From the NCBI GenBank assembly GCA_003138485.1, contig PLGF01000154.1:16783-71592 (forward strand): a DNA stretch of 54,810 bases, in the 5' to 3' direction. The notes under the pieces were generated by a model. It saw only the letters and a list, made by a program, of their open reading frames with translations. It had not been told where the DNA came from and made no database searches. Positions 9,519 through 19,229 of this stretch are shown here, in pieces (position 1 is the stretch's first letter; every line of letters begins with the position of its first letter). This DNA is from Verrucomicrobiales bacterium. GTDB lineage: Bacteria; Verrucomicrobiota; Verrucomicrobiia; Limisphaerales; Palsa-1400. The position numbers were made by a program, and so were the translations under genes.

Positions 9519-10916
9519 TCACAGCGCCGAACCGCAGATTTCCTCCACACTCTCGGCCAGCGCGGACACCATCCGGCGGATTTGGGCGGGTGTCGCGCAG
9601 TAGGGCGGCATCAGGACAATCACGTTGCCGGCGGGGCGGGTGAGGACGCCGCGGCGGGCCAGGGCTTCACACACGCGGATGCCCACCCTCTCGCGCCAGG
9701 GATACGGCTGGCGCGTCCGCCAGTTCCGAACCAACTCCACGCCCGCAATCAGCCCCACCTGCCGGATGTCTCCCACGGCGGGCAGACGCCAGAGGGATTG
9801 GAGGGAATCGCCCAGGACTTTTTGCAATTCGCGGCGGGCGCGGACGGAGGCGGACGATTGCAGGAGGCGGAGGCTGGCCAGCGCGGCGGCGGAGCCGAGT
9901 TGGTTGGCGGTGTAGCTGTGGCCGTGGAAAAACGTCTTGCATTCGGCGTAGTCGCCCAGGAAGGCGTCGAAGACGGCGGCGGACGCCAGGGTCGCCGCCA
10001 TGGGCAGGTAGCCGCCGGTCATGCCCTTGGCCAGGGCCATGAGGTCGGGCGAGACGGATTCTTTTTGACAGGCAAACATCGGGCCTGTCCGGCAGAAACC
10101 CGTCATCACCTCGTCGGCCACGAGGAGCGCGCCGTGGCCGCGGGCCATGTCCGCAGCGCGTTGCAGCCAGCCTTCGGGTTGCGGTACCATGCCGGCCGCG
10201 CCCTGGATGAGCGGCTCGAAGACGAACGCCGCGTACGGCCGGCCCTTTTTCTTTTGGGCCGAGAATTTCCTTTCCAGCAACCCCGCGCACTCCCATTGGC
10301 ATTTGCGGCCCAGCCGGGCGTCTGCCCGTTCGGGCCGGGCGCGGTTGAAGGGACAGCGATAGCAGAAGGGCGCCATGACGCTGTCGGTTTGGAAGAGCAA
10401 CCCGCGATAGGCGCGATGGAACCGGTCGATGTGGCCCAGGCTCACCGCGCCGACGGTGTCGCCGTGGTAGGCGGAAGCGAGGGAAAGAAACCGGGGTTTG
10501 CGGCTTTGGCCGGAGCGGCGGGCAAATTCGTAGGCCATCTTGAGGGCGGCTTCCATCGCCGTCGAGCCGTCATCGGAAAAGAAGACGCGGCGCGGTTTCT
10601 GCCGGGGCGACGGGCTGGCCAGGCGGATCAATTGCGCGGCAAGCAGCGAGGCCGGCCCGCTGGCCAGGCCCAGGGCGGAGGAGTGGGCGATTTTGCCAAG
10701 CTGCCGCTTGAGAGCGGCGTCGATGGCCGGCTGGCGGTGGCCGTGGAGATTGGTCCAGATCGAGGAATTGGCGTCGAGGTATTCCCTCCCCTTCGTGTCA
10801 ATCAAAACAGCGCCCCGGCCCGCGGCGATGACAATGGGTTCCCTTCGCAGCCAATCGCGCATTTGCGTGAAGGGATGCCAGACGTATTTGCGGTCCAACT
10901 GCGCGAGGGTGGGCAA
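9519..10916 (-). CDS. bioA: adenosylmethionine-8-amino-7-oxononanoate aminotransferase
   Basis: A PLP-dependent class III aminotransferase that moves the amino group of S-adenosylmethionine to KAPA, giving DAPA in biotin synthesis. The N-terminal YVWHPFTQM is diagnostic of BioA. The PLP lysine sits in LMALAKGMTGGYLPM, and DEVMTGFCRTG holds the conserved cofactor Asp. At 465 residues it is slightly longer than E. coli BioA (about 430), with an insertion near residues 175-215 containing several Cys and basic residues (FCYRCPFNRAR, KCQWECAGLLERK). The start appears to be TTG at 10916, 2 bases after the bioF stop; no ATG lies between it and the conserved block. Confidence 0.96.
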   Translation of the reverse strand: MPTLAQLDRKYVWHPFTQMRDWLRREPIVIAAGRGAVLIDTKGREYLDANSSIWTNLHGHRQPAIDAALKRQLGKIAHSSALGLASGPASLLAAQLIRLASPSPRQKPRRVFFSDDGSTAMEAALKMAYEFARRSGQSRKPRFLSLASAYHGDTVGAVSLGHIDRFHRAYRGLLFQTDSVMAPFCYRCPFNRARPERADARLGRKCQWECAGLLERKFSAQKKKGRPYAAFVFEPLIQGAAGMVPQPEGWLQRAADMARGHGALLVADEVMTGFCRTGPMFACQKESVSPDLMALAKGMTGGYLPMAATLASAAVFDAFLGDYAECKTFFHGHSYTANQLGSAAALASLRLLQSSASVRARRELQKVLGDSLQSLWRLPAVGDIRQVGLIAGVELVRNWRTRQPYPWRERVGIRVCEALARRGVLTRPAGNVIVLMPPYCATPAQIRRMVSALAESVEEICGSAL

Positions 10917-10918
10917 GG

Positions 10919-12115
10919 TCAGGAGTTGCTGATGAGGTTGACGGCGCGCAAAGCGGAGAGCAATTGCTCCATCTCGGCCCGGCTGTGGGCCGCCGTCGCG
11001 GTCAGGCGCAGGCGGGCCTGGCCCTGGCTGACGGTGGGGTGGCGAATGGCGGGAATAAAAACGCCCTCTTTGCGCAACGCGGCGGCCATTTGCACCGCTT
11101 TCTCTTCGCCGCCGATCATGATCGGAATGATCGCTCCGCCTTGGGTATTGAGGTGGCGCGAGACCAGGGCGGCGTTGCTCCAGAGTCGATTGCGCCTTTG
11201 TTCGCCGGCGTCACTTTGCACAAAACGCACCCCGGCCGCCGCCGCCGCCGCCGCCGCCGGGACGGGCGCTGTCGAGAATATGAAGGAGCGCGCGCGATTG
11301 ATCAAAAAGTCGATGAGAGTGCGCGAACCGCAAATATAACCGCCGGCGGCGCCAAAGGCCTTTCCCAGCGTCCCCATGTGGACATCAATCTTGTCCGCGA
11401 CGCCGAGTTCCTCCGGCAAGCCGCGGCGGGATTTTCCATAGAGGCCGGAGGCGTGGGCGTCATCGACCATCAGCCACGCGCCGGTTTTTTCCTTCAACGC
11501 CGCCAATTCGCGCAACGGCGCCTGGTCGCCGTCCATCGAGAAGATACTCTCGGTGACGATGAGAGTGCGGGGGCGGCGGCCAGCCGGGGTCAGCGGCGGC
11601 GCGGCGTGGCGGCGGTCGGCCCACTGAAGTATCTTCGCCAGATCGTTGAGATTATTGTGTCCAAAGACGCGCAACTTCGCGCCGGAGAGCCGCGCGGCAT
11701 CGACAATGGAGGCGTGGACCAGCTTATCGACAACGATGACGTCGTTGTTGTCCACCAGCGCGCAGATGGCCCCCAAGGCGGTCGCGTAGCCGGAGGAAAA
11801 GGACAGGGCCGCCTCGGCGCCCTTGAACGCGGCCAGCGCGTCTTCCAGGTCGTGGTGGGGGGCGAGCGAGCCGCAAATCAGGCGGGAAGCGCCCGAGCCT
11901 GCGCCGAATTTATGGAGGGCGGCGGCGGCGGCTTCCTTGAGGATGGGATCGTTGGCCAGGCCGAGGTAATCGTTCGAGGAAAAGTTCAGCAGCGATTGGC
12001 CGCCGATTTCCACGCGCGGCCCCTGGGGCGAATCGACGCGGCTCAATTGCCGGTAAAGCCCCTGCCCGCGGATTTCCGCCAATCGGGAATTCAACTCCTC
12101 ATCGAACGCGTTCAT
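10919..12115 (-). CDS. bioF: 8-amino-7-oxononanoate synthase
   Basis: A PLP-dependent alpha-oxoamine synthase that condenses pimeloyl-ACP or pimeloyl-CoA with alanine to give KAPA, the substrate of BioA. Signature blocks are NFSSNDYLGLANDP, FSSGYATALGAI, VDDAHASGLYGKSRRGLPEE and LGKAFGAAGGYICG, the last containing the PLP lysine. About 398 residues, as expected. ATG 12115 is chosen; a TTG two codons upstream would give the same frame. A run of Ala codons at about 11230-11260 encodes an eight-or-more-residue alanine tract (PVPAAAAAAAAGV), a possible slippage site. Lies upstream of bioA, almost touching it; hisC is the preceding gene. Confidence 0.96.
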   Translation of the reverse strand: MNAFDEELNSRLAEIRGQGLYRQLSRVDSPQGPRVEIGGQSLLNFSSNDYLGLANDPILKEAAAAALHKFGAGSGASRLICGSLAPHHDLEDALAAFKGAEAALSFSSGYATALGAICALVDNNDVIVVDKLVHASIVDAARLSGAKLRVFGHNNLNDLAKILQWADRRHAAPPLTPAGRRPRTLIVTESIFSMDGDQAPLRELAALKEKTGAWLMVDDAHASGLYGKSRRGLPEELGVADKIDVHMGTLGKAFGAAGGYICGSRTLIDFLINRARSFIFSTAPVPAAAAAAAAGVRFVQSDAGEQRRNRLWSNAALVSRHLNTQGGAIIPIMIGGEEKAVQMAAALRKEGVFIPAIRHPTVSQGQARLRLTATAAHSRAEMEQLLSALRAVNLISNS

Positions 12116-12172
12116 TCCCAATAAATGACACAGCCGGAGGAATTTGGCCAGCAGCTTTCTTCTTGGCCCGTT

Positions 12173-13261
12173 CTAGCAAAGGATGTTGCGAACGGCCCTC
12201 AAAAGCGCGGCGGCTTCGGCATCCGTGCCGATGGTGATGCGGAGAAAATCGCGCGTGGCGGGGTCCGCGAACCAGCGCGCCAGAACGCGACGATGGCGCA
12301 GTTCTTCGAGCCAGACATGGGCGGGGAATTTGGGCGGGCGGACAAAAATGAAATTGGCCTGGCTGGGCGGGACCGCGAAGCCCAGGGCGCGCAGTTGGCG
12401 GGAGAGCCGCTCGCGAGTGGCAATGACGCGTTTGAAATTGCGCCTGTAATAGGGCAAATCCCCCAGCGTGGCCAGGGCCGCGGCCTGCCCAAGACCGTTG
12501 ACGTTGTAGCTGTCCCGGATTTTTTGCAGCGCGTCAATCAAGGCGGCCGGCCCGACAAAATATCCGACGCGCTGAAAACAGAGGGAGTAGCCTTTGGAAA
12601 AGGTGCGCGCGACGATGACGTTGGGAAACTTCAGGGCGAGCGCCAAGGCGTTTTCCCGCGCGAAATCCGCGTAAGCCTCGTCCAGGACGACAACCCCCTT
12701 TTGCGGGCGGCAGAGCGATTGCAATTCCCGGGTGGCGTAACCGCGTCCGCTGGGCGCGTTGGGCGTCGTGACGAACGTCAGCGCCGCCCGGAAGTCCCAC
12801 GCGCCCCTTTTCCTGAGCGCCGCCGGGGAAGGCAGCGCGAAGTCTTCGGCCAGCGGAACGGGCCGGCGGCGGGCGCCGTGGATGTCCGCCAGGACCGGAT
12901 AGAGCGAGTAGCTGGGAGTCAAGTATTGGACGGTCCCGCCGGGTTCGACAAACGCCCGTGTAGCCAGGGCCAGCAACTCGTCGGAACCATTGCCGACTAT
13001 GATGTTCTCCGGCCTGCAATTGTGCAGGGCCGCCAGCTTCGCCCGCAGGGCCTCCGCCGTCGGATTGGGGTAGAGGCGCAGCCGGGCGTCCACGGCGGAC
13101 CGGACCCCCGCCAGGACTTTGGGGGAGGGCGGATAGGGGTTTTCGTTGGTGTTGAGCTTGATGAGACGGCGGATTTTCGGCTGTTCGCCGGGCACGTAGG
13201 GATGCAAACGGCGCACCAGCGGGCGGATGAGAGAGGAAGCGCCAGGCGACTGAGTGTTCAC
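12173..13261 (-). CDS. hisC: histidinol-phosphate aminotransferase
   Basis: A PLP-dependent class I/II aminotransferase that converts imidazole-acetol phosphate into histidinol phosphate. Blocks seen are LNTNENPYPPSPKV, NIIVGNGSDELL, TFVTTPNAPSGRG, VVLDEAYADFA and the lysine motif ARTFSKGYSLCFQRVGYFVG. About 362 residues, normal for the family. The start is GTG at 13261; the N-terminal extension before the conserved PYVPGEQP is about 20 residues. Some family members act on aromatic amino acids as well. No other his gene is near, and it lies upstream of bioF with a 57-base gap, so the three aminotransferase-type enzymes could be cotranscribed. Confidence 0.93.
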   Translation of the reverse strand: MNTQSPGASSLIRPLVRRLHPYVPGEQPKIRRLIKLNTNENPYPPSPKVLAGVRSAVDARLRLYPNPTAEALRAKLAALHNCRPENIIVGNGSDELLALATRAFVEPGGTVQYLTPSYSLYPVLADIHGARRRPVPLAEDFALPSPAALRKRGAWDFRAALTFVTTPNAPSGRGYATRELQSLCRPQKGVVVLDEAYADFARENALALALKFPNVIVARTFSKGYSLCFQRVGYFVGPAALIDALQKIRDSYNVNGLGQAAALATLGDLPYYRRNFKRVIATRERLSRQLRALGFAVPPSQANFIFVRPPKFPAHVWLEELRHRRVLARWFADPATRDFLRITIGTDAEAAALLRAVRNILC

Positions 13262-13277
13262 GATTGGAAATGGGCGC

Positions 13278-14615
13278 TCACCGCGAGCGGTCGATGGATT
13301 GGGTGATCAAACTGGCTTGCGGCTGGGCGCGGGAGCGCCGCACCAGGAAAAACACCGCCGCCGCCGCGATGATCACCAATGAAACCGCGATGGCAAACAA
13401 CGCCGCCCGCTGGCCGGCGGACGCTATGGTCACCGGCATCGGAGCCGGCACCGGTGCGGGCCGGCTGGTCTGGCTGACAGGGGGAACCGGCGCGACCGCA
13501 GGAGCCACGGCGGGCGCGACCACCGACATGGGCGGAGACACGGGGGCCGAAACCACGGGCGGCGAGATGCCCGGCGCCGGAGCGGCGTCCGCAAGATTCG
13601 TGTCTGCACGCACAGCCGGCCCGACCGGGGCGGCCGACGGAGGCGGTTGCGTCGATGAGGACGCCGGGGGCGATATGGGAGGCGCGGCCGCGGCAACTTC
13701 GTTGGTGGTGGCGGCGGCGGCCGGCGCCACGGCAACCACCGCGTTCGAAGCGGCGGCGGGCGGAACAGGCGCCGGAGCCGGAGGGGGAACGACTGGAGGC
13801 GTGCCTTTGATGACAATCTCAATCCTGCGCGGCGGCGCGGGCGGGACCGCGGCATTGGTCGGCGCGGCCAGCACGACGGGCGGCGGGTTGGTTTGCGGCG
13901 GCGGCAATGGATCAGCGGTGCGCGGCACATTGACGGAGCCGGGATAATTGACGGTGTAATCGGCAAATTTGCCATCGCGGGCCGTGAGAACCGTGACAAA
14001 GGGCAAATGACCGGCGCGAAATTCGCGGCGGAACTGGTTCTGGAGGTCGTTGATGTCCTGGTCGAAGGGAGTGCCGCGCAACGTTTCCTCACCGTCATAG
14101 ATAAGAAATATGGTCAGCCGCTCCGATTTGGCCGCGGCCTGCCGCACGGCGGGCCAGACCTTTTCCAGGCGCGCCGATTTCTCATAGCGAAGCTGGCTCA
14201 GGTGGAGCTCGATGCTCTCCGCGACGGAGTCCTTGTGCTTGTCCGACCAGACCTGCATCGGAAACTCCGTGTGAAGGCGGTCGTTGTAGGTCCATATTCC
14301 GAGCGTATCTCCATTTCGCAACTGCCCTTGCAGGTCGGATTTGAGCAATCCCGTGACGGCCTGCTCCACGCCGTTGGTGCGGCTCCTCATGGCCGAGGAG
14401 GTGTCGATGAGGAAGAGGAACCGGTTCTCCATTCGCGCCGGTTTGGGCGGCGCGTCATCCGCGCGCGCCGGGGCCGCGTTCATGGCGATGCCCGCGGCCA
14501 GACAAAGCCGGGCGGCTTGGAAAAACCAAGTCAGCAACGCGGCAAGCGTCCGGGCCAATTCCGGCCGCCGCGGCAGGAGTCTGAAACCATCGACAGATAT
14601 TCGCGCCAACACCAT
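13278..14615 (-). CDS. exported von Willebrand factor A-type protein with Pro/Ala linker and C-terminal anchor
   Basis: The first 50 or so residues hold a long signal sequence ending near NAAPARADD. A vWA-like domain follows (about 60-235) with FLFLIDTSSAM, a DxSxS metal-ion site, and a later GEETL.GTPFDQD region. A Pro/Ala/Val-rich linker spans about 245-390. A single membrane helix (about 400-425, FAIAVSLVIIAAAAVFFLV) and a short basic tail complete it. The topology puts the vWA domain outside the inner membrane, tethered by its C-terminus. The partner is unknown; vWA proteins of this shape often serve in surface assembly or signalling. It lies 16 bases upstream of hisC on the same strand. 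Confidence 0.75.
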   Translation of the reverse strand: MVLARISVDGFRLLPRRPELARTLAALLTWFFQAARLCLAAGIAMNAAPARADDAPPKPARMENRFLFLIDTSSAMRSRTNGVEQAVTGLLKSDLQGQLRNGDTLGIWTYNDRLHTEFPMQVWSDKHKDSVAESIELHLSQLRYEKSARLEKVWPAVRQAAAKSERLTIFLIYDGEETLRGTPFDQDINDLQNQFRREFRAGHLPFVTVLTARDGKFADYTVNYPGSVNVPRTADPLPPPQTNPPPVVLAAPTNAAVPPAPPRRIEIVIKGTPPVVPPPAPAPVPPAAASNAVVAVAPAAAATTNEVAAAAPPISPPASSSTQPPPSAAPVGPAVRADTNLADAAPAPGISPPVVSAPVSPPMSVVAPAVAPAVAPVPPVSQTSRPAPVPAPMPVTIASAGQRAALFAIAVSLVIIAAAAVFFLVRRSRAQPQASLITQSIDRSR

Positions 14616-14710
14616 GCTTTATCCACCCTGCCACGAGCCGGCGCTGAAAACAATGCGCAATGTGGATTCAACGGTTGAATAATGAATTTGTCGTTCTATA
14701 GTTGTCAATT

Positions 14711-16147
14711 ATGGTGTTCATGCCCCCAGAATTGGCCGGAATCATCAGGGAAACGCCCGAATTGCGGCGGGCGTACCTGGTCGGCGGATGCGTGCGCGAC
14801 GTGCTGCTGGGCCGCCCGCCGGGCCGGGATTTTGACATCGAGGTTTTTGGGCTGGATTATGACCAGCTTCGCCTGGCGCTGGGCCCCTGGGGAAGGACCG
14901 ATCTGGTCGGGCGTTCTTTTGGCGTCGTCAAACTCTCCACAGGCAGCGGCCTGAATTTCGACTTTACCGTGCCGCGCAAGGATTCCAAGGTCGCGCCCGG
15001 CCACAAGGGATTCCGTATTGAGTTCGATCCGGCGATCACACCGCGCGAGGCGGCGGCGCGCCGGGATTTCACCATGAACGCGCTCATGTTCGATCCGCGC
15101 TCCGGCGAGGTGCTCGATTTTTTCGGCGGCGCGGCGGATTTGCGCCAGGGTCTGCTGCGCCATACCGGGCCGGCCTTTGTCGAAGACCCCTTGCGGGTGC
15201 TGCGGGGGATGCAGTTCGCGGGGCGGTTCGACTTGCGGGCGGCGCCGGAAACGGCCGCTCTGGCGCGGCAGATCAAGGGCAGTTACGCCGAACTGGCGGT
15301 CGAGCGGGTGCGGGAGGAATGGTTCAAGTGGGCTTCGCAGGGCGGGCGGCCCTCGGCGGGTCTGAGGTTTTTAGTCGATACGGAATGGATCGATCACTGG
15401 CCTGAAATCAAGGCGCTAATCGGCGTCCCGCAGGAACCTGAGTGGCACCCCGAAGGGGACGTCTTCACGCACACCGGCCACGCTTGCGACGCGCTGGCGC
15501 GGCTGCCGGACTGGCAGGCGGCGGACGCGGAGTCGCGCCGGGTCTATATGGTGGCGGTCCTGGCGCATGACTTTGGCAAACCGGCCACCACGCAAACGGC
15601 TTTGAAAGAGGGGCGCCAGCGCATCGTCTCGCCGGGACATGACGAAGCGGGAGCGGCGCTTGCGAAAACGTTTCTGGAACGGCTGGGCGTGCCGGAAGGG
15701 ATGGTGGAACGGGTCGTTCCGCTGGTGCGCCATCATTTGTTCCACCTCGGAGCCCTCACCGACCGGGCGGTGCGGCGCCTGGCCAAGCGGTTGGAGCCGG
15801 AGAATATCGAGGGGCTTTGCCTGGTCATGACGGCCGACAGCATGGGCCGGCCGCCGCGCCCGGCCGCGCAGCCGGAAAGCGTGAAAGCGCTGCTGGAGCG
15901 GTCGCGGGAATTGAACGTGCGGACCCTGCCGCCGGAGCCGATTTTGAAAGGGCGGCATTTGATCGAAGCCGGTTTGCGGCCGGGCAGGGAATTTGCCGCC
16001 ATCCTGGCCCGGGCTTACGACGCGCAGTTGGAGGGGGCGTTCGCCAGCCTGCCCGGCGCGCTGGCGTGGCTGGCGGACCGCGCGGATTTCGCCCTGCCGG
16101 ATGATGTCAAACGGAAATTACGCGCGGGCGCCGAAGCCGGGACGTGA
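14711..16147 (+). CDS. cca: CCA tRNA nucleotidyltransferase / poly(A) polymerase family protein with HD domain
   Basis: Adds CTP and ATP to tRNA 3' ends, or polyadenylates RNA. The N-terminus has the class II nucleotidyltransferase signature LVGGCVRDVLLGRPPGRDFD with its catalytic acidic pair, then RRDFTMNALMFDP and FVEDPLRVLRGMQFAGRF. The C-terminal half carries an HD phosphohydrolase domain: GDVFTHTGHACD, LAHDFGKPATT and GHDEAGAALA. At about 478 residues it has the E. coli Cca arrangement rather than that of PcnB. ATG 14711 is taken as start; TTG 14702 is the only earlier option. The gene diverges from the vWA gene. Confidence 0.9.
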   Translation: MVFMPPELAGIIRETPELRRAYLVGGCVRDVLLGRPPGRDFDIEVFGLDYDQLRLALGPWGRTDLVGRSFGVVKLSTGSGLNFDFTVPRKDSKVAPGHKGFRIEFDPAITPREAAARRDFTMNALMFDPRSGEVLDFFGGAADLRQGLLRHTGPAFVEDPLRVLRGMQFAGRFDLRAAPETAALARQIKGSYAELAVERVREEWFKWASQGGRPSAGLRFLVDTEWIDHWPEIKALIGVPQEPEWHPEGDVFTHTGHACDALARLPDWQAADAESRRVYMVAVLAHDFGKPATTQTALKEGRQRIVSPGHDEAGAALAKTFLERLGVPEGMVERVVPLVRHHLFHLGALTDRAVRRLAKRLEPENIEGLCLVMTADSMGRPPRPAAQPESVKALLERSRELNVRTLPPEPILKGRHLIEAGLRPGREFAAILARAYDAQLEGAFASLPGALAWLADRADFALPDDVKRKLRAGAEAGT

Positions 16148-16191
16148 TCCCGCGGCGGGCCGCCCCAGCGCGCATCTCAATTTGTGGACAT

Positions 16192-16354
16192 AAGCCGGAG
16201 CAGTCAACGGGCCAAACCAGGGAAAATGACCAATGACGAAATCCGAATGACGAAAGAATTCCCAAATGACTCAATGACGAAATGGCCGTCCGGCGTACCT
16301 TAGTCATTCGGGCTTCGTCATTCTTTCGTCATTGGTGCTTAGACATTAGTCATT
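16192..16354 (+). repeat. interspersed fold-back repeat, copy 1
   Basis: About 160 bases shared with 18677-18835. Both start with a gcagtcaacgggc block, then a series of aatgacgaa units, and end cattagtcatt. The left half (aatgacgaaagaat) and right half (attctttcgtcatt) are reverse complements, so the RNA or single strand would fold into a long stem. No coding capacity. It sits between two convergent genes (cca and xseA), which is typical of small non-autonomous elements or extragenic palindromes. Confidence 0.8.
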
Positions 16355-16402
16355 TTCACCTTGTCGCCTCCGTGCCCATCGGATTGCTGGCGCAACCGGG
16401 AG

Positions 16403-17800
16403 TCAATCCGTCACGATGCTGCGCACTTCGCCGGCTTTGAGTTTGGTTCGCAGGGGCTGGCCGGGGCGCGTGGCCCGGGCGCTGCGGATGATTTCGCCGC
16501 TGGCGGCGTCCAGGGTGATCGAATAGCCGCGCGCCAGGACCTGATCGGGGCCGAGTAGGCGCAGGCGCGCGGCCAGGGCGGCGGCGCGCTGGCGGGCGGC
16601 CAGCAGTTGCCGGGCGGCTTGCTCGCGCAAGCGGCGGCGCGTCTGGTCCAACATTTCACCGCGGCGGGCCAGCACCTGGCTGGGCCGGACGCGGCCCAGG
16701 CGCAGGCCAAGATGGCGGGCGGCCAATTGGAGCTTTTGCAGATCGCGCCGGGCGCAGCGGCAGAGGAGGGTTTGCAAATCGTCCAGCCGCTGCAGGCGCT
16801 GGTTGATGTGGCGGCGCGGGTGTGAGGCCAGGAGGCGCTGGCCCAGTTGATGGCTGTGGCGCAGTTCGGACGCCAGCCGCCGGCGCAACGCCTCCCGCAT
16901 CTGGCCTCGGGCCTGCCCAATCCATTTGCCGCCGGCAAAGACGGCTTCGGTGAGGATTTCTGCCGCCGCGCTCGGCGTGGCGGCGCGGAAATCAGCCGCG
17001 AAATCGCTGATCGTAAAGTCTATTTCGTGCCCCACGGCGGAAACGACCGGAACGGCCGAATGAAAAATGGCGCGGGCGACGGCTTCTTCGTTGAAGGCCC
17101 ACAAGTCTTCGAGGCTGCCGCCGCCGCGGGTGAGCAAAATGACATCCAGTTTGCAGTCCGGAAGGATCGACCATTGGTTGAGCAGGGCGATGGCGGCGGC
17201 GATTTCCGCCGCCGCCCCCGCGCCTTGCACGGCGCATGGAGCCAGGATGATTTCCAGGGACGGGTTGCGCCGTTGCACGACGTGGAGCACGTCGCGAATG
17301 GCCGCGCCGGAGGGGGAGGTGGCCAGCCCAATGCGGCGCGGAAAGGGCGGCAGCGGCCTTTTGCGTTCAGCCGCGAAAAGGCCCTCGGCGGCGAGCTTGA
17401 GCTTGAGCTTTTCAAAGGCGGCCTGAAGCGCGCCCACGCCCTGCAATTCCACCGCCAGCACGCGCAATTGATATTGCCCGCGCGGTTCATAGACTGTCAG
17501 CTCGCCTTTCAATACCACTTGCCGTCCGTCCCGCAAGGACTCGCGGTCCGCGACCGGGTCGCCGCGGAACAGCACGCAGTTGATTTGGGCGCCGGCGTCT
17601 TTGAGGGTGAAATAAACGTGGCCGGAGGACTGGGCGCGGCAGTTGGTGATTTCGCCGGCGACCCAGACCTGGCCGAGTTGTTTTTCCAGGAGACGGCGGA
17701 TGTCGGACGTCAGTTCAGAGACGGAGAAGACGCGGCGGCCGGCTTGGCGGGGGAAAAGTTCGCCGCTGAAATCCCATTGAGATGACATGGGCTTGGGCAT
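16403..17800 (-). CDS. xseA: exodeoxyribonuclease VII large subunit
   Basis: Catalytic large subunit of the single-strand exonuclease that trims DNA to oligonucleotides. An N-terminal OB-fold domain is seen in [35 protein letters not shown] and FRGD. The central nuclease region follows, with [55 protein letters not shown] and [11 protein letters not shown] helical C-terminal region comes next, then [19 protein letters not shown]. At 465 residues the size is normal. No xseB is visible next to it. An alternative start at 17788 would remove only four residues. It is 11 bases downstream of the metallophosphoesterase gene. Confidence 0.95.
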   Translation of the reverse strand: MPKPMSSQWDFSGELFPRQAGRRVFSVSELTSDIRRLLEKQLGQVWVAGEITNCRAQSSGHVYFTLKDAGAQINCVLFRGDPVADRESLRDGRQVVLKGELTVYEPRGQYQLRVLAVELQGVGALQAAFEKLKLKLAAEGLFAAERKRPLPPFPRRIGLATSPSGAAIRDVLHVVQRRNPSLEIILAPCAVQGAGAAAEIAAAIALLNQWSILPDCKLDVILLTRGGGSLEDLWAFNEEAVARAIFHSAVPVVSAVGHEIDFTISDFAADFRAATPSAAAEILTEAVFAGGKWIGQARGQMREALRRRLASELRHSHQLGQRLLASHPRRHINQRLQRLDDLQTLLCRCARRDLQKLQLAARHLGLRLGRVRPSQVLARRGEMLDQTRRRLREQAARQLLAARQRAAALAARLRLLGPDQVLARGYSITLDAASGEIIRSARATRPGQPLRTKLKAGEVRSIVTD

Positions 17801-17811
17801 GGCGGGCGGCC

Positions 17812-18594
17812 TCAGGAAAGCGGCTCGGAAACGCGTTCGATGGACAGCGCGCGGCCCGATTCGGGGTCGATGCGCACCACGGCCCCTTGCAAATGAATTG
17901 GCCCGCCGGCGACGCCGAATTTCTGCGGGGTGTTGGTGCAGAAGCGCCGGATGACCGGCTCGATCTCCCGGCCCAGCACGCTGTCACGCGGACCGGTGAA
18001 TCCCGCGTCTGTCAAATAGGCTGTCCCGCCCGGGAAAATCCGCTCGTCCGCCGTCTGGACGTGGGTGTGGGTGCCGATGACGGCGCTGACCTGGCCGTCG
18101 AGCATCCGGGCGAGGGCGATTTTTTCGGAAGTGGCTTCGGCGTGCATATCCACGAAGATGATCTTGGCGAGCTGGCGCAGCCGGGCGACTTCCGCGCGGG
18201 CGCAAAGAAAGGGGTTCTCCAGCGGCGGCATGAAGGTGCGGCCCTGGAGATTGAGCACCGCCACGGGCGGCTGGCCGTCGGACCACCAAACCGTGCTGCC
18301 CTGGCCAACAACGCCGGCGGGATAATTGAAGGGCCGCAGCAGGCGCGCTTCGGTTTGCAGCGCGAGGGTGACTTCCTTCTGGTCCCAAACGTGGTCCCCG
18401 GTGGTGATGATGTTGACGCCGGCGGCGAGGATTTCAGCGGCGGTATTGACTGTAATGCCCGCGCCGCCGGCGGAGTTTTCCCCGTTGGCGATGACCATGT
18501 CGATCTGGAATTTCTGGCGCAGCCCTGGCAGCAGCATGCGCAGGCCGTGCCGCCCCGGCTCGCCGACAATGTCGCCGACAAAAAGAAGATTCAC
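17812..18594 (-). CDS. TIGR00282 family metallophosphoesterase (YmdB-like)
   Basis: Members are dinuclear-metal phosphodiesterases; YmdB of Bacillus hydrolyses 2',3'- or 3',5'-cyclic nucleotides. The start reads [15 protein letters not shown], with the metal-binding Asp, followed by [43 protein letters not shown] and [15 protein letters not shown]. This is the full set of metal ligands. Beginning at GTG 18594 gives 260 residues, the family length; the frame extends upstream to 18675 but only into unconserved, repeat-adjacent sequence. Cotranscription with xseA is likely from the 11-base gap. Confidence 0.93.
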   Translation of the reverse strand: MNLLFVGDIVGEPGRHGLRMLLPGLRQKFQIDMVIANGENSAGGAGITVNTAAEILAAGVNIITTGDHVWDQKEVTLALQTEARLLRPFNYPAGVVGQGSTVWWSDGQPPVAVLNLQGRTFMPPLENPFLCARAEVARLRQLAKIIFVDMHAEATSEKIALARMLDGQVSAVIGTHTHVQTADERIFPGGTAYLTDAGFTGPRDSVLGREIEPVIRRFCTNTPQKFGVAGGPIHLQGAVVRIDPESGRALSIERVSEPLS

Positions 18595-18676
18595 AGCAGA
18601 GAGCTTAACGCGCCGCGCGCCGCTGGCAAGCTTTGCCCCTCCGCATGGAACGGGCGCGTCCAACCTTTTGAGCATT

Positions 18677-18835
18677 AGCCCGCGCAGTCAACGGGCAAAA
18701 CCCGGAGGACAGGGGAAAATGACGAATGACGAAAGAATGCTCAAATGACTCAATGACGAAAAATAACCGTCTGGCGCGCATTAGTCATTCGGGCTTCGTC
18801 ATTCTTTCGTCATTAGTCCTTGGACATTAGTCATT
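18677..18835 (+). repeat. interspersed fold-back repeat, copy 2
   Basis: Second copy of the element at 16192-16354, same orientation. It shares the gcagtcaacgggc flank, the aatgacgaa/ttcgtcatt arms and the terminal cattagtcattcca, with a shorter left arm. It lies directly upstream of the metallophosphoesterase gene, so it may carry or disturb that promoter. A third partial end (agacattagtcattccag) is at 30803-30820. Confidence 0.8.
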
Positions 18836-19229
18836 CCAGCGCGGTTTGAGCGCCGCGCGGCTCGCATCGCTTCAAAACCCACGAGGCAGCGGATCAATGG
18901 ATGTTGCGGATGACCGCCCGTTAAATGAGCTTGAATCGCGCGAACCGCCCCTTGAACAAAAGATGCGGGTGCCCTGGTTTTTCCCCGGCAATGGTTTGCC
19001 CTGCGCGGCGAAGGGCCGCCCCATTTTTGAGCGGCGTCGCCGGAGTCATTCACCCCTCAGAAAAGCCAACGAGGCGGGGTGTTATTCCTGGACTTCGGTT
19101 GCTTTTTGTCAGACAAGATTTGGTTAGCGGTGGCTTGCAATGTTACCCGAATGTGACACTGGGGCGGCGAGAATGTGGTATGAACGAGTGAACGGGATCG
19201 AATCCACACGATTCACAGGAGACACTGCT
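18836..19229. other. intergenic stretch, no gene seen
   Basis: About 390 bases after the repeat and before the start of a decayed secreted-protein gene. I find no protein-like frame. The final 20 bases contain a good ribosome binding site (cacaggagacactgct) that belongs to the decayed gene at 19230, so its promoter should lie in the 19080-19210 part. Confidence 0.5.

Noticed and set aside
9582-11339. 585-codon plus-strand open frame
   Set aside because: Antisense to bioA and bioF.
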